Below, piece by piece: positions 44,431 to 53,259 of a stretch of 64,000 nt of DNA. Source of the DNA: Deltaproteobacteria bacterium (GTDB lineage: Bacteria; Desulfobacterota; Desulfuromonadia; Desulfuromonadales; Geopsychrobacteraceae); the NCBI GenBank assembly GCA_024280485.1, contig JAJRQB010000013.1:26178-90177 (forward strand), read 5' to 3'. The notes under the pieces are model-generated. The model ran no database searches, had not been told where the DNA came from, and saw only the letters and a list, made by a program, of their open reading frames with translations. Position numbers and translations under genes: made by a program. Within the stretch, counting starts at the first letter, position 1, and each line of letters begins with the position of its first letter.

Positions 44431-46665
44431 ATGATTGATACCTGGCTAAAAAATGACCTTAATCAGATTTATGAAAAGCACCCTGTTGTCGTGTTGATTG
44501 ATGAGTCTGGTGATGCTGAATTTCTGCTGAGCACTGTTGAGAATGAATACATCATTCACAAGGCTCAATCAGAGATCGAAGAGCTGCACGTGAAATATTT
44601 GATAGAACGTGAACAGCCTTCATCAAAGAAACACCTGATCTACACTCAAACGTCTAAGGACGACCTGAAATTCGCCCGAGAATATTGTGAGACCAATGGG
44701 TGTCTTGAGATTCGTTATCTCCAGAACTATATCAAGGACAAGGTTCACCAAACCCTCAACCTGAATATCAATCTGCCCAAGGAAAAGCTTATTGCTGCGG
44801 CAAAAGTCAGTGTGGGTAAAAGCCAAATCTACTGGATGGACCTGTGCCACAAGGGTGAAGCGGAGATCTTCGATCTAAAAAAAGAGTTGTTGCCTTTTGT
44901 TCATGATCCATTGGCGTATTCAAAAGAAAAATTCGATGCTCAACTGAGAGAAATTTTCTATCGCAAGGTTAATGATTTATTGGGGCAGGAGTTTATTCCC
45001 AAGCCCGCCCAGACGTTGGCGACAGAGGTTGTAAAGTCAATGCTTGACGGCCTTGCTTGCGACACATGCGACCCAACGCTTGAGACCATCTATTTCGCCT
45101 GGTTGGATTCGGTCAGTTATCGAAATTCACTTTCCGGCTATCTTAGCAACTACACGCTTCCATCCGACATTGATGTTTGGGCTGTCAATTCAGCTCACCC
45201 GTTCAAAGCGGTTGATGAAAAGTGGTTCAAAGTTGTTGGGGAAAACATCGGCAACAAAGAAGCTCTGTCAAATTACCTAGCCAAAATATCTCAGCGTAAC
45301 CAGAGCAAACAAGCGCATGCACTAGGAGTGTCGTTCTGGGGCGATGTAAAGACGTTGCTTGAGTTCGACTCCAAAGACATCGATTATCTCAGCTCATTCT
45401 CAGAGTGCTTGGAATTTTACACAAAACACTTTTACAAGCTCGATACCGCGATCCGAAACCTTTATGCCGAGTTCCTGAACAAGAAAGATCTGCTTGAGCC
45501 TTTCCAGGAGCATTATAAGCAGATTATCTCCATATTCTTGGATAAGTGGTTCAAGCACTTTGATGGTTATCAAGAAGAGCAAACCGGAACGCTACAACGC
45601 ATTATCGATGAGAACAGTGTAAAAACGGCTGTTATTGTCGGTGATGGTGTGGCGTACGAAGTCGCTCGCTTGGTTGCCGCAAAAGTAAATGGCCACTACA
45701 ATTTTACCCCCAAGACCATACTCGCAGATATCCCTTCCGAGACTGCCAACAACATGAGCCGTATCTATATGGCCAATGGGGTCACGGAAAAGGTCCACAA
45801 CAATCGCGAAAAATATCTCCAAGAGCAAAACCCTGATACTGCCATAGAATTTATCAAGCTTGATGAAGTCAATGAGGATGCAAGATCTTCGCAATACTTG
45901 GTCTGCACTTACAAAGATATCGATGACATGGGGGAAAAGCTACAACACAAGGCTTTGAAATATTTCCCTGAAACAATCGACTATTTTGCCGATAAAATCA
46001 CTCTGCTATTGAACAGCGGTTATTCCAAAGTCTATCTGATTACCGATCACGGTTTTGTTCTTACGGGGCTGTTAAGTGAGTCAGACAAGATCACGGTGGC
46101 ACTCGAGGGGGCTTCAGAAAAATCTGAACGCTATATCCGTACAGCAAACCGCCAGCCGTCCTTAGCCGATAGCTATATTGAAGTGGAGAAGGGCAGCGAG
46201 AGCTTCAATTATCTGTACTTTTCAAAAACGATGAACCCATTCAAAACCCCCGGCACCTATGGCTTCTCCCACGGTGGCGTTTCGCCACAGGAGCTCATCA
46301 CTCCTTATTTCTGTTGGGAGCGCACTGAGGCGGCTTCTGTGGCCCTGAAGGTCACATTCCAAAACAAGAACGAGCTGAAAAGCGTAACCGGGGAATTGTT
46401 TCAGCTAAAGTTACAATCCGACAAAGGCGCTAACGATCTCTTCTCTCTGGAGAGAAAAGTCTATCTGGTCTTTTTCAAGGACAAAGTTCAGATAAACAAG
46501 AGTGATGTTTTCACCATTCAGAGAGACGCAGTTGAGACGAAAGAATACACGTTTGATGGTAACGCTGAAATAGATGTTCAACTGCTGGATGCTGAAACCA
46601 AGGAGCAGCTCGACAGGGCTGTCGTCAAACAAAACAAAGACCGTGATTTAGGCGGGTTATTATAA
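44431..46665 (+). CDS. pglZ: BREX alkaline phosphatase-superfamily protein PglZ
   Basis: Protein of 744 residues with the PglZ domain in its C-terminal half. VAVIVGDGVAYEVARLVAAK-type nucleophile region, YLITDHGFVLTG and GFSHGGVSPQELITPYF are the metal-site blocks of the alkaline phosphatase fold. Start codon ATG 44431 lies 13 nt after pglX. PglZ interacts with the other Brx proteins; some members show nuclease-like activity. Intact and of normal length for type I BREX. Confidence 0.93.
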   Translation: MIDTWLKNDLNQIYEKHPVVVLIDESGDAEFLLSTVENEYIIHKAQSEIEELHVKYLIEREQPSSKKHLIYTQTSKDDLKFAREYCETNGCLEIRYLQNYIKDKVHQTLNLNINLPKEKLIAAAKVSVGKSQIYWMDLCHKGEAEIFDLKKELLPFVHDPLAYSKEKFDAQLREIFYRKVNDLLGQEFIPKPAQTLATEVVKSMLDGLACDTCDPTLETIYFAWLDSVSYRNSLSGYLSNYTLPSDIDVWAVNSAHPFKAVDEKWFKVVGENIGNKEALSNYLAKISQRNQSKQAHALGVSFWGDVKTLLEFDSKDIDYLSSFSECLEFYTKHFYKLDTAIRNLYAEFLNKKDLLEPFQEHYKQIISIFLDKWFKHFDGYQEEQTGTLQRIIDENSVKTAVIVGDGVAYEVARLVAAKVNGHYNFTPKTILADIPSETANNMSRIYMANGVTEKVHNNREKYLQEQNPDTAIEFIKLDEVNEDARSSQYLVCTYKDIDDMGEKLQHKALKYFPETIDYFADKITLLLNSGYSKVYLITDHGFVLTGLLSESDKITVALEGASEKSERYIRTANRQPSLADSYIEVEKGSESFNYLYFSKTMNPFKTPGTYGFSHGGVSPQELITPYFCWERTEAASVALKVTFQNKNELKSVTGELFQLKLQSDKGANDLFSLERKVYLVFFKDKVQINKSDVFTIQRDAVETKEYTFDGNAEIDVQLLDAETKEQLDRAVVKQNKDRDLGGLL

Positions 46666-46681
46666 AAGCGGGGAATTGAAT

Positions 46682-48733
46682 ATGGCTGAATTGAACGATC
46701 TGGATAAAAAGCTTTTAGAGCATTTTAGGGGGTTTGTTGTCAGAAAAGACCTTGTTCTTTCTGTTAAGGTTGGGGCCAATGTGCCTGTTTTTGTTTTGGA
46801 ATACCTTATCGCCAATTCATGCTCCACTGAGGACGAAGAGCAGATCCGCAAGGGGATGGAGAACGTAAAAAAAATACTTGCTGAGCATTATGTCAATCCC
46901 GAAGAAAGCTCTTTGATCCACTCCAAGATACGTGAAAGAGGCCGCTACAAGATCATCGATAAAATATCTGTAGAGCTTGATTCCAAGAAGGACATCTATT
47001 GGGCAAAGCTCCAGAACAGCAACATAAAGAATGGAAATATCGGCGACAACCTTGTCAGGCAACATGAAAAGATGCTGTTAGGGGGGATCTGGGCAATTAT
47101 TGATGTTGAATATGATCCAGACATCAGGATCGGTCAGAACATCTATCCTTTTGTCATTACCGAAATCAAACCGATTCAACTTTCGTCATTTGATAACAGC
47201 AAAATAGTCAGCAAGCGTAAAGAGTTCACCAAAGGAGAATGGCTGGATATTGTCCTGCGCAGTTGCGGATATGAGCCAAGCGCCGAAGGTATGTCAGATC
47301 GTATCAAAATGCTCTTACTCGCTCGCTTGCTGCCAATGGTTGAGGCGAACTTTAACTTCGTTGAACTTGGACCACGTTCAACGGGTAAATCCTTCGTTTA
47401 TAAGGAGCTGACGCCATACGCAGTATTGATATCAGGCGGGCAGGGGACCGTTGCCAAACTCTTTGTTCATGGGTCCTCTGGCAAGGTTGGTGCGGTAGGC
47501 CAATGGGATGCCATCTGCTTTGACGAAGCAACCGATAAAATATTTAAAGACAGAGATGCTATCCCGCTGATGAAAGATTATATGGAGTCTGGTTCATTCT
47601 CACGAGCCGGCGCCGGTGGTGAAATCACAGGCGTTGCATCCATAATCCTGAACGGAAATATCAACCAGCCTGTTGAAACTGTGTTGCAAACATCCCACCT
47701 GTTCAGTCCTTTATCTGATGAAGTAAACAATGATACTGCTTTTCTTGATCGTATTCATTTCTATCTCCCTGGGTGGGAAATGATTAAGTTAGCGCCAAAA
47801 CACTTCACCTCGAATTTTGGATTCAGCACAGACTATTTTTCTGAGGTTTTGAAGTCATTCCGACGCATAACTTACACCGATGCTCTTGAGGAATATTTCT
47901 CTCTTGGAGCTCACCTGAAGCAACGTGATACCAAGCCAGTCAAAAAGACTGTGTCGGGCCTTATTAAACTCCTGCATCCGGACGGACAATATACCAAGGA
48001 TGATATACGTGAATACTTAGAAGTTGCCCTTGAGATGCGCAGACGGGTTAAGGAGCAACTGAAACGTATCGGAGGAATGGAGTTCTGGGATACCAACTTC
48101 TCTTACATCGACAAAGAGACTCAAGAAGAGTTTTTTGTCGGTCTGCCCGAAGAGAAGGGCTCTCACCTGATCGAAAACACGCCACTTCAGCCAGGTGTCT
48201 GTTACACCAGCACTAGTGACGGAGATAATGTCGCCTTAGTCCGGATCGAAACGGTTGCAGTTAAAGGCTCTGGGAAACTGAACGTAACCGGAGTCAATAA
48301 CACGGCTGTCAAAGAGAATATTAAGAACACCTACCAGTACATCAAAGCCAATGAGAAGACTATCCTGAGTGATAAGCACTCCCTGAACAACTTTGATATC
48401 ACGATCCAGGTAAGCAACCTTCTAGGATCTACTATTTCAAGTGGAATTGGCTCCGCTGTCTACATTACCATTGTCTCTGCCCTCTATAAGAAGAACCTTA
48501 AAGCTGGTTTGGCTGTTCTTGGCAATATTTCAGTTGGTGGCGCAATTGAGCGGGCGACCAATTTTGCAGATAAGGTGACGATGCTCTCTGAAAATGGTGC
48601 AAAGGTTGTGGTTGTGCCAATGGATAACTTAGCGGAATTGGCTAATATCCCGCCATCTATTCTTGGTGATACGGACGTTCCATTTTATCAGAACAATAAT
48701 TCTCTGATGCAGAAGGCTTTGCTTTTGGATTAA
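46682..48733 (+). CDS. brxL: BREX Lon-like protein BrxL
   Basis: AAA+ protein of 683 residues closing the operon. A Walker A-like GPRSTGKSF starts at residue 230, and the Walker B is DAICFDEATDK. The C-terminal Lon-like domain (residues ~560-670) keeps STISSGIGSAVYITIVSAL and GGAIERATNFADKVTM, but the exact catalytic Ser-Lys geometry is not certain. I start at ATG 46682, with GCGGGGA eight bases upstream; TTG 46676 is also in frame. BrxL in place of the PglW kinase marks this as type I BREX. A terminator follows at 48752. Confidence 0.92.
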   Translation: MAELNDLDKKLLEHFRGFVVRKDLVLSVKVGANVPVFVLEYLIANSCSTEDEEQIRKGMENVKKILAEHYVNPEESSLIHSKIRERGRYKIIDKISVELDSKKDIYWAKLQNSNIKNGNIGDNLVRQHEKMLLGGIWAIIDVEYDPDIRIGQNIYPFVITEIKPIQLSSFDNSKIVSKRKEFTKGEWLDIVLRSCGYEPSAEGMSDRIKMLLLARLLPMVEANFNFVELGPRSTGKSFVYKELTPYAVLISGGQGTVAKLFVHGSSGKVGAVGQWDAICFDEATDKIFKDRDAIPLMKDYMESGSFSRAGAGGEITGVASIILNGNINQPVETVLQTSHLFSPLSDEVNNDTAFLDRIHFYLPGWEMIKLAPKHFTSNFGFSTDYFSEVLKSFRRITYTDALEEYFSLGAHLKQRDTKPVKKTVSGLIKLLHPDGQYTKDDIREYLEVALEMRRRVKEQLKRIGGMEFWDTNFSYIDKETQEEFFVGLPEEKGSHLIENTPLQPGVCYTSTSDGDNVALVRIETVAVKGSGKLNVTGVNNTAVKENIKNTYQYIKANEKTILSDKHSLNNFDITIQVSNLLGSTISSGIGSAVYITIVSALYKKNLKAGLAVLGNISVGGAIERATNFADKVTMLSENGAKVVVVPMDNLAELANIPPSILGDTDVPFYQNNNSLMQKALLLD

Positions 48734-48751
48734 TCATTGTTCGTTTTGAAA

Positions 48752-48771
48752 AGCCCCCTTTTCAGGGGGCT
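48752..48771. terminator. Terminator of the BREX operon
   Basis: Perfect eight-base stem AGCCCCCT / AGGGGGCT with TTTC loop, 19 nt beyond the brxL stop, followed by CCTATTT. It also serves the converging radical-SAM remnant. Confidence 0.75.
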
Positions 48772-48776
48772 CCTAT

Positions 48777-49163
48777 TTAGCCTACAACTGCCCGGATGGA
48801 ATCCTTCCACTGCACCTTGTCCAGATCCTTCAGCATGCCATGCAGCACCCTGATTTTCTCATCTGACTGTTCCTGCTTGATCCAGCTCAAAACTTCTAGT
48901 TCTGTGTCTGTCCGATCTTTTTTTGGAGAACGATTCACCTTTCCAAACCAAATGTCATCGGTTACATATGGCTCAACGGCAGAGTAAATGGAAAGAGCAG
49001 TCTGGATGCCACCGAGCATAGGTTCTGCACTGACGCTGGTAGCGAAGCCTGATTCGTAAGCGTGTTTCAGACAAGCTGTCCGTTCCTCTGGAGTTGGTGC
49101 GTTGGGTTCGAGGATCTTGGCAATTTCTTCGTCTGTGGTCCCGATGGTGAACCTTAAAGTCAT
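48777..49163 (-). pseudogene. C-terminal fragment of a radical-SAM (SPL-like) protein
   Basis: An open frame of 128 codons whose product has the blocks LEPNAPTPEERTACLKHAYESGF, SVSAEPMLGG and VEPYVTDDIWFGK, typical of the C-terminal half of spore-photoproduct-lyase-like radical-SAM proteins of about 280 residues. The N-terminal half with the CxxxCxxC iron-sulfur motif is absent. The coding match ends a few bases before the right-hand MITE-like element, which appears to have cut the gene. No matching N-terminal half was found beyond the element or at the left edge of the island. Confidence 0.72.
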
Positions 49164-49172
49164 CTTCGAAAA

Positions 49173-49357
49173 AATGCTGGGGTCGGACCAAGCTAAGTTG
49201 CTGAAACACTAAGAAAAAGTATAGAAGTTAGGCCTTGAAATGGCCTTATGGAGCGATTTTTGGGGCCCAAAATAGACCCATAGCACTAAATAATTCCCAT
49301 TATTGAGATGGTTTGCAGTGATAACAGGGAGTTAATTTGGTCCGAACCCGACCCTTC
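49173..49357 (+). mobile_element. MITE-like element, right copy
   Basis: Twin of 32405-32589 in the same orientation, starting AATGCTGGGGTCGGACCAAG and ending in CCGACCCTT. Terminal inverted repeats GGGGTCGGACCAAGCTAA and the complement of CGGACCAAATTAACTC are recognisable. It borders the truncated radical-SAM gene, indicating a past insertion or recombination. Confidence 0.75.
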
Positions 49358-49553
49358 CGGATCATTTGTCGATTGTCCAGGTCAGCCCTCTTTGGGGGAT
49401 TGGGACGTTCTTTACATATTCATATTCTTCAGCTAGATCTGCAACGCCATCTCGCGCAACGCAGCCTTGCCGACTGCTGAGGACGAATATCCCAGAAAAT
49501 CATGGATTTGCAAAGTTGCCAGTTGCGTTGTTAGCGACATAGGGTAGTTGAAT

Positions 49554-49886
49554 CTAAAATAAATTTCTGATTTTTTCTTGCAAGGCAGGCAGATCATTCT
49601 GGATGGTTTCCCAGATGACCTCTTTATCAACACCGAAGTATTCGTGAGCCAGAATATTACGTATCCCTTTCATCTGAGTCCAGGGGATATCAGGAAATCG
49701 GGATTGAATTTCTGGCGGGATATGGCTTGCAGCTTCTCCGATAATTTCAAAATTACGGACAACAGCATCTATGGTTTTTTGATCCCCACTCCACGTTGAG
49801 AAGTCCATGCCCTCAGTGTAGTCGAGAATGTGCTGGATAGACTCTAGGATGTCATCGATGCGCAGTTGCCAGTTTCTAGCAGACAC
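49554..49886 (-). CDS. hepT: HEPN-domain toxin (DUF86, HepT-like)
   Basis: Small helical protein of 110 residues. The RNase motif R-x4-H-x-Y is intact as RNILAHEYF. The N-terminal LRIDDILESIQHILDYTEGM and the SRFPDIPWTQMKGI segment match HepT/DUF86. I start at GTG 49886, eight bases after GAGG inside the end of the MNT gene, because this aligns with family N-termini. It overlaps the antitoxin gene by 11 nt. In characterised pairs the MNT partner neutralises HEPN by adding AMP to the Tyr in this motif. Confidence 0.88.
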   Translation of the reverse strand: MSARNWQLRIDDILESIQHILDYTEGMDFSTWSGDQKTIDAVVRNFEIIGEAASHIPPEIQSRFPDIPWTQMKGIRNILAHEYFGVDKEVIWETIQNDLPALQEKIRNLF

Positions 49887-50169
49887 GGACAGCCTCAGAC
49901 AGGATCGAATCACGTAGTTGCCGTTTGAGGGCTTTGCGTGTCACCAAGTCAACCGGGGCACCGAGTAGAACTTCGAGGTGGTTTTTCAATTCAACATATC
50001 GAAATAGGCCTGGAGTCTTTGCAAAATCTACCAGCACATCGATATCACTGTCGGGGGTCGCCTGATTGCGTGCCATCGAACCAAAAATGGACAGCTCGGT
50101 TACATGATACTGACTGCGTAGTTCATTCAGATTGCTTGCTAGTCGTTTTATCACTTCGTCGCGCTGCAT
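49876..50169 (-). CDS. mntA: MNT-family nucleotidyltransferase antitoxin
   Basis: Minimal nucleotidyltransferase of 97 residues. The active-site signature GSMARNQATPDSDIDVLVDF with the paired Asp residues is complete. It starts at ATG 50169 behind GGAG, five bases away. Co-transcribed with the overlapping HEPN toxin. It is located between the defense island and tRNA-Leu. AMPylation of the HEPN toxin is inferred from characterised MntA-HepT pairs. Confidence 0.9.
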   Translation of the reverse strand: MQRDEVIKRLASNLNELRSQYHVTELSIFGSMARNQATPDSDIDVLVDFAKTPGLFRYVELKNHLEVLLGAPVDLVTRKALKRQLRDSILSEAVRVC

Positions 50170-50267
50170 AGACACTCCATGGGAAGTTTCAAGCTAATTC
50201 TGCCATACACACAGACCGATGTAAACCTGACGTCCCTTTGCTGCAAGGGTAGAGCTGTCTGAAAAAC

Positions 50268-50303
50268 AAAAAGAGCCCAACCATTACAGGTCGAGCTCTT
50301 TTT
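50268..50303 (-). terminator. Terminator of tRNA-Leu
   Basis: AAAAAGAGC / GCTCTTTTT stem with an 18-base loop region, 8 nt beyond the tRNA 3' end, followed by TGTTTTTC on the minus strand. Confidence 0.65.
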
Positions 50304-50311
50304 ATGTCTTA

Positions 50312-50397
50312 TGGTACCGAAGGCCGGAATCGAACCGGCACGGCCAGAAGCCATCGGTTTTTGAGACCGACGTGTCTACCAATTCCACCACTCCGGC
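50312..50397 (-). tRNA. tRNA-Leu (anticodon CAA)
   Basis: Eighty-six-base cloverleaf with long variable arm. Acceptor GCCGGAG pairs with CTTCGGT; the anticodon stem TCGGT/ACCGA carries loop CTCAAAA with anticodon CAA, and the T arm GCCGGTTCGATTCCGGC is standard. The 3' CCA is encoded. It reads UUG. Its 3' end faces the defense island, a common integration site, but no repeat of its 3' sequence was found at the other end. Confidence 0.93.
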
Positions 50398-50433
50398 ATG
50401 AGCAGGACGATTATAGGCAGATAGAGACAGATG

Positions 50434-51273
50434 TCAAGTCTCTGTTCGATGTTTATAGAGAGTGTGGATTTCGTGCCATAAGTTACCGCGATTAATCGTA
50501 TGTCCGTCGATACTGGCAACGGGTAAAATTTCAACCAGAGCGTTGCTGAGCCAGGTTTCATCAGCTTCAAACAGTCTTTCCATCGTCAGGGCTTCTTCGA
50601 TAACTTGCAGGCCGAATTCGATAGCGGTTGAGATGATCTGACCTCTGGTGACTCCAGCCAGAACAAGTTTATCGACTGGTGGAGTGAAGAGCGTTTCGCC
50701 AAATAGCGCGAAGATGTTACTGCTGCTCCCCTCGATGACGAGATTATTTTCAAGAAAAAGTGCTTCTCGCGCATTGTGTCTGCTGGCGTAATCGGCAGCA
50801 TACAGACAGTCAGCGTGGTTGCCGCGCTTCATTTGAGGGAGGTGGTCGAGAGGGTTGGTGCGGCGGTTAGGGGCACTGATACAAACGGCTCCAAGGTTAC
50901 GCACTTCATCATTTGGTGGAGTTGCTGCGACGGCGGTCAGTGCGAACCAGCTGTCTGCTCCGTTTGCTAATTTAAATCCTTGTGAGGTGCCGCGTCCCAA
51001 GGTGAGTCGTAGCCGTGAAATCTCAGATTTGAGGGCTGCCGCCATTTGGGACAGGGCGGTTTCGATTCGGGGTCGATCACATGGGAAGCCTAGCAATTGT
51101 GCCGATAAGCTGAGTCGGTCGAGGTGTTCTTTTTGGAGCAGGATTCGATTTTTTTCTGCTCGAAATGTTTCGAACAGGGTGTCACCGTAGAGCAGGGCTG
51201 CATCATTTAGCGGTAAGCAGGCATCTTCATGTGGTATGAAGCGGCCATTGAAGTTAACCAGCATCTGCGACAT
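50434..51273 (-). CDS. pabC: Aminodeoxychorismate lyase (class IV aminotransferase)
   Basis: PLP enzyme of 279 residues. The Schiff-base lysine is in LPQMKRGNHADCLYA and the family block ALFLENNLVIEGSSSNIFAL is intact. Its 5' end overlaps pabB by 20 nt on the same strand, so PabC, which splits aminodeoxychorismate to p-aminobenzoate and pyruvate, is favoured over branched-chain or D-amino-acid aminotransferase. Folate synthesis. Confidence 0.85.
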   Translation of the reverse strand: MSQMLVNFNGRFIPHEDACLPLNDAALLYGDTLFETFRAEKNRILLQKEHLDRLSLSAQLLGFPCDRPRIETALSQMAAALKSEISRLRLTLGRGTSQGFKLANGADSWFALTAVAATPPNDEVRNLGAVCISAPNRRTNPLDHLPQMKRGNHADCLYAADYASRHNAREALFLENNLVIEGSSSNIFALFGETLFTPPVDKLVLAGVTRGQIISTAIEFGLQVIEEALTMERLFEADETWLSNALVEILPVASIDGHTINRGNLWHEIHTLYKHRTET

Positions 51274-52627
51274 CGCTGAGAACCTTTCTTAACGCCTCGC
51301 CCTTGGACAGGCATTCGTGCCATTCGCGTTCGGGGTCTGAGTCTGCGACAATCCCCGCGCCGACCTGATAACTGAGATGGTCTCCGACCCTTTGAAAACT
51401 GCGGATCAGAATATTCAGATCCATCTCTCCTCCAGCCGAGATATATCCGGCGCTGCCAGTATAGCTGCCCCGACCGACAGGTTCCAGTTCATCGATAATT
51501 TCCATGCAGCGTTTTTTCGGGACGCCGGTAATCGTGCCGCCGGGAAAGGTGGCGCGCAGCAGGTCGAAAGGGGTTTGATCAGTTTTCAAACGGCCGCAGA
51601 CATTGGAGACAATGTGGGTCACATGGGAATAACGTTCCAGCACCATCAATTCATCGACTTTGACGCTGCCGGCCTTGCAGACCTTGCCGAGATCGTTGCG
51701 CATTAGGTCGAGGAGCATGATGTGCTCGGCGCGTTCCTTCGGATGAGCCAACAACTCAGCAGCCAGATGCAGATCTTCGCTGTCGTTCATCCCGCGTGGC
51801 CTTGTTCCTGCGATCGGTCTAGCTTCAGCGAGATCGCCGCGTAACGAAACCAGCCTTTCTGGTGAACTGGAGATGATGGCGAAATCATCCCATTGCAGCA
51901 GACAGGCAAAGGGTGACGGGTTGAGTTGACGCAGGCGTCGATAGAGTTCAGCTGAACTCCCCTGCAGCAGACCATCGAAGCGACAGCTGAGGTTGGCCTG
52001 ATAGATGTCACCGGCGGCAATATATTCACGCGCCTTTTCAACCATTGCCATGAATGACTCTGGTGCAATGAGTGGCTGCGGAGCCTGGTGTAGATGTAAT
52101 TGACTTGTGGGGAGTTCTTCCTGCTGCCTTTTGACGATTTGTTGCGTCAAGGACTTCAGATCGGTATCCGCAGCCAGACTGGCAAGAGTCAGTCTCTTTT
52201 GCTGATGATCGTAGACAGCAGTGAGGTCGACCCAGTCGAGCTGCATTTGTGGAACGGGTAAATCACGTGTCGCTGATTGTGGCAGGCTTTCAATCTGTTG
52301 CGCGAAGTCGTAACTGAAAAAACCGAAAAAACCACCCGGGAAGGGGGTCTCCCCTGGTTGCTCGACGGCGCGCTGCTTGAGAATATTCGATAGTAAGGTC
52401 TGGGGATCGCCGTCGAGTTCGTCGGTTCGATTGTCAGATTTGTGTTGGAGACGACCCTCTATAAGGCACCAGGAATCGGTCACCCGCAGAGGCACAATGC
52501 TGTAGTGCCCGGTTTTGGCCAGGGGGTTCAGTGATTCGAGAAATCCAGGTCCTTCAGGGAAAAACTGTTGATGGCAGACCAGAGGATCGAAGGATTCGAG
52601 GGGAAGACTAAATGTTGTTGGGGCCAT
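51254..52627 (-). CDS. pabB: Aminodeoxychorismate synthase component I
   Basis: Chorismate-binding enzyme of 457 residues. AGDIYQANLSCRF, RPIAGTRPRG, ERAEHIMLLDLMRNDLGKV and FPGGTITGVPKKRCMEII are the conserved blocks of PabB/TrpE; the GVPK and DIYQAN forms favour PabB. ATG 52627 has only a weak AAGG-type ribosome site. Followed by overlapping pabC. Makes aminodeoxychorismate from chorismate with ammonia or the PabA glutaminase, which is not in this window. Confidence 0.92.
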   Translation of the reverse strand: MAPTTFSLPLESFDPLVCHQQFFPEGPGFLESLNPLAKTGHYSIVPLRVTDSWCLIEGRLQHKSDNRTDELDGDPQTLLSNILKQRAVEQPGETPFPGGFFGFFSYDFAQQIESLPQSATRDLPVPQMQLDWVDLTAVYDHQQKRLTLASLAADTDLKSLTQQIVKRQQEELPTSQLHLHQAPQPLIAPESFMAMVEKAREYIAAGDIYQANLSCRFDGLLQGSSAELYRRLRQLNPSPFACLLQWDDFAIISSSPERLVSLRGDLAEARPIAGTRPRGMNDSEDLHLAAELLAHPKERAEHIMLLDLMRNDLGKVCKAGSVKVDELMVLERYSHVTHIVSNVCGRLKTDQTPFDLLRATFPGGTITGVPKKRCMEIIDELEPVGRGSYTGSAGYISAGGEMDLNILIRSFQRVGDHLSYQVGAGIVADSDPEREWHECLSKGEALRKVLSDVADAG

Positions 52628-52647
52628 CGTTTGCGGCCTTAAATGAA

Positions 52648-52679
52648 AAAAGGGTCAACCATCGCTGGTCAACCCTTTG
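52648..52679 (-). terminator. Terminator of tRNA-Ala
   Basis: AAAGGGTCAACC / GGTCAACCCTTT stem with two mismatches and a six-base loop, then TTTTTC on the minus strand, 9 nt beyond the tRNA-Ala 3' end. Confidence 0.7.
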
Positions 52680-52687
52680 AATTCGTT

Positions 52688-52763
<76 letters not shown>

Positions 52764-52909
52764 AAACAAGTGGAGCGATTTATAACAAAGGCCCTTGCAG
52801 GTGTCAACAGGAAACGTCGGGATAAGAAAATTGAAGATAGTCATTAAATAAGCTAAAGCTAATGTTTTGATCAGCCGATAAGAATCTTGTGGCAGGGAGG
52901 CCTATTTAT

Positions 52910-53119
52910 ATGGATACTCGTCGCGTAGATCATGATCAAACTCGTCAGCAGCGTAGATTTCGACCTGTTATTCGCAGGTTAGTAACCGATGTTTTACCGA
53001 CCGTGCTCCTGCTTATTGCGATGGCTCTTGGAATGTCATTGGTCGCCCGCTACGCTGAGTCCTCACATTTTAAGCCTGCATTCGCCAGTAACAATACATC
53101 TCAACAGTATTTTGATTAA
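52910..53119 (+). CDS. Small single-pass membrane protein
   Basis: Open frame of 69 codons from ATG 52910, with GGGAGG nine bases upstream. The first ~25 residues are Arg/Asp/Gln-rich (MDTRRVDHDQTRQQRRFRP), then one transmembrane helix (VLPTVLLLIAMALGMSLVA) and a short polar tail ending QQYFD. The positive N-terminus would face the cytosol. It lies 140 nt before selA on the same strand. No family recognised. Confidence 0.6.
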   Translation: MDTRRVDHDQTRQQRRFRPVIRRLVTDVLPTVLLLIAMALGMSLVARYAESSHFKPAFASNNTSQQYFD

Positions 53120-53259
53120 AGAGTCCTGTACTCCCCTCGTCAACAGAACTTACTGCTTCTCGATTAACGCGTAGCCTGTTCTAATTTGTCATGTTAGAAT
53201 TCTCTCCGTAGTTTTTGAATTAACAAATTAGCGTAATATTCTTCTATGGAGACTGAAAC

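Noticed and set aside
49433..49633. Minus-strand open frame of 66 codons between the right element and HEPN
   Set aside because: Overlaps the HEPN coding end in another frame and its product shows no family resemblance.
50312..50397. tRNA-Leu as integration site of the island
   Set aside because: No copy of its 3' sequence was found near 32.3-32.6 kb and there is no integrase gene in the window, so attachment at this tRNA is unsupported.
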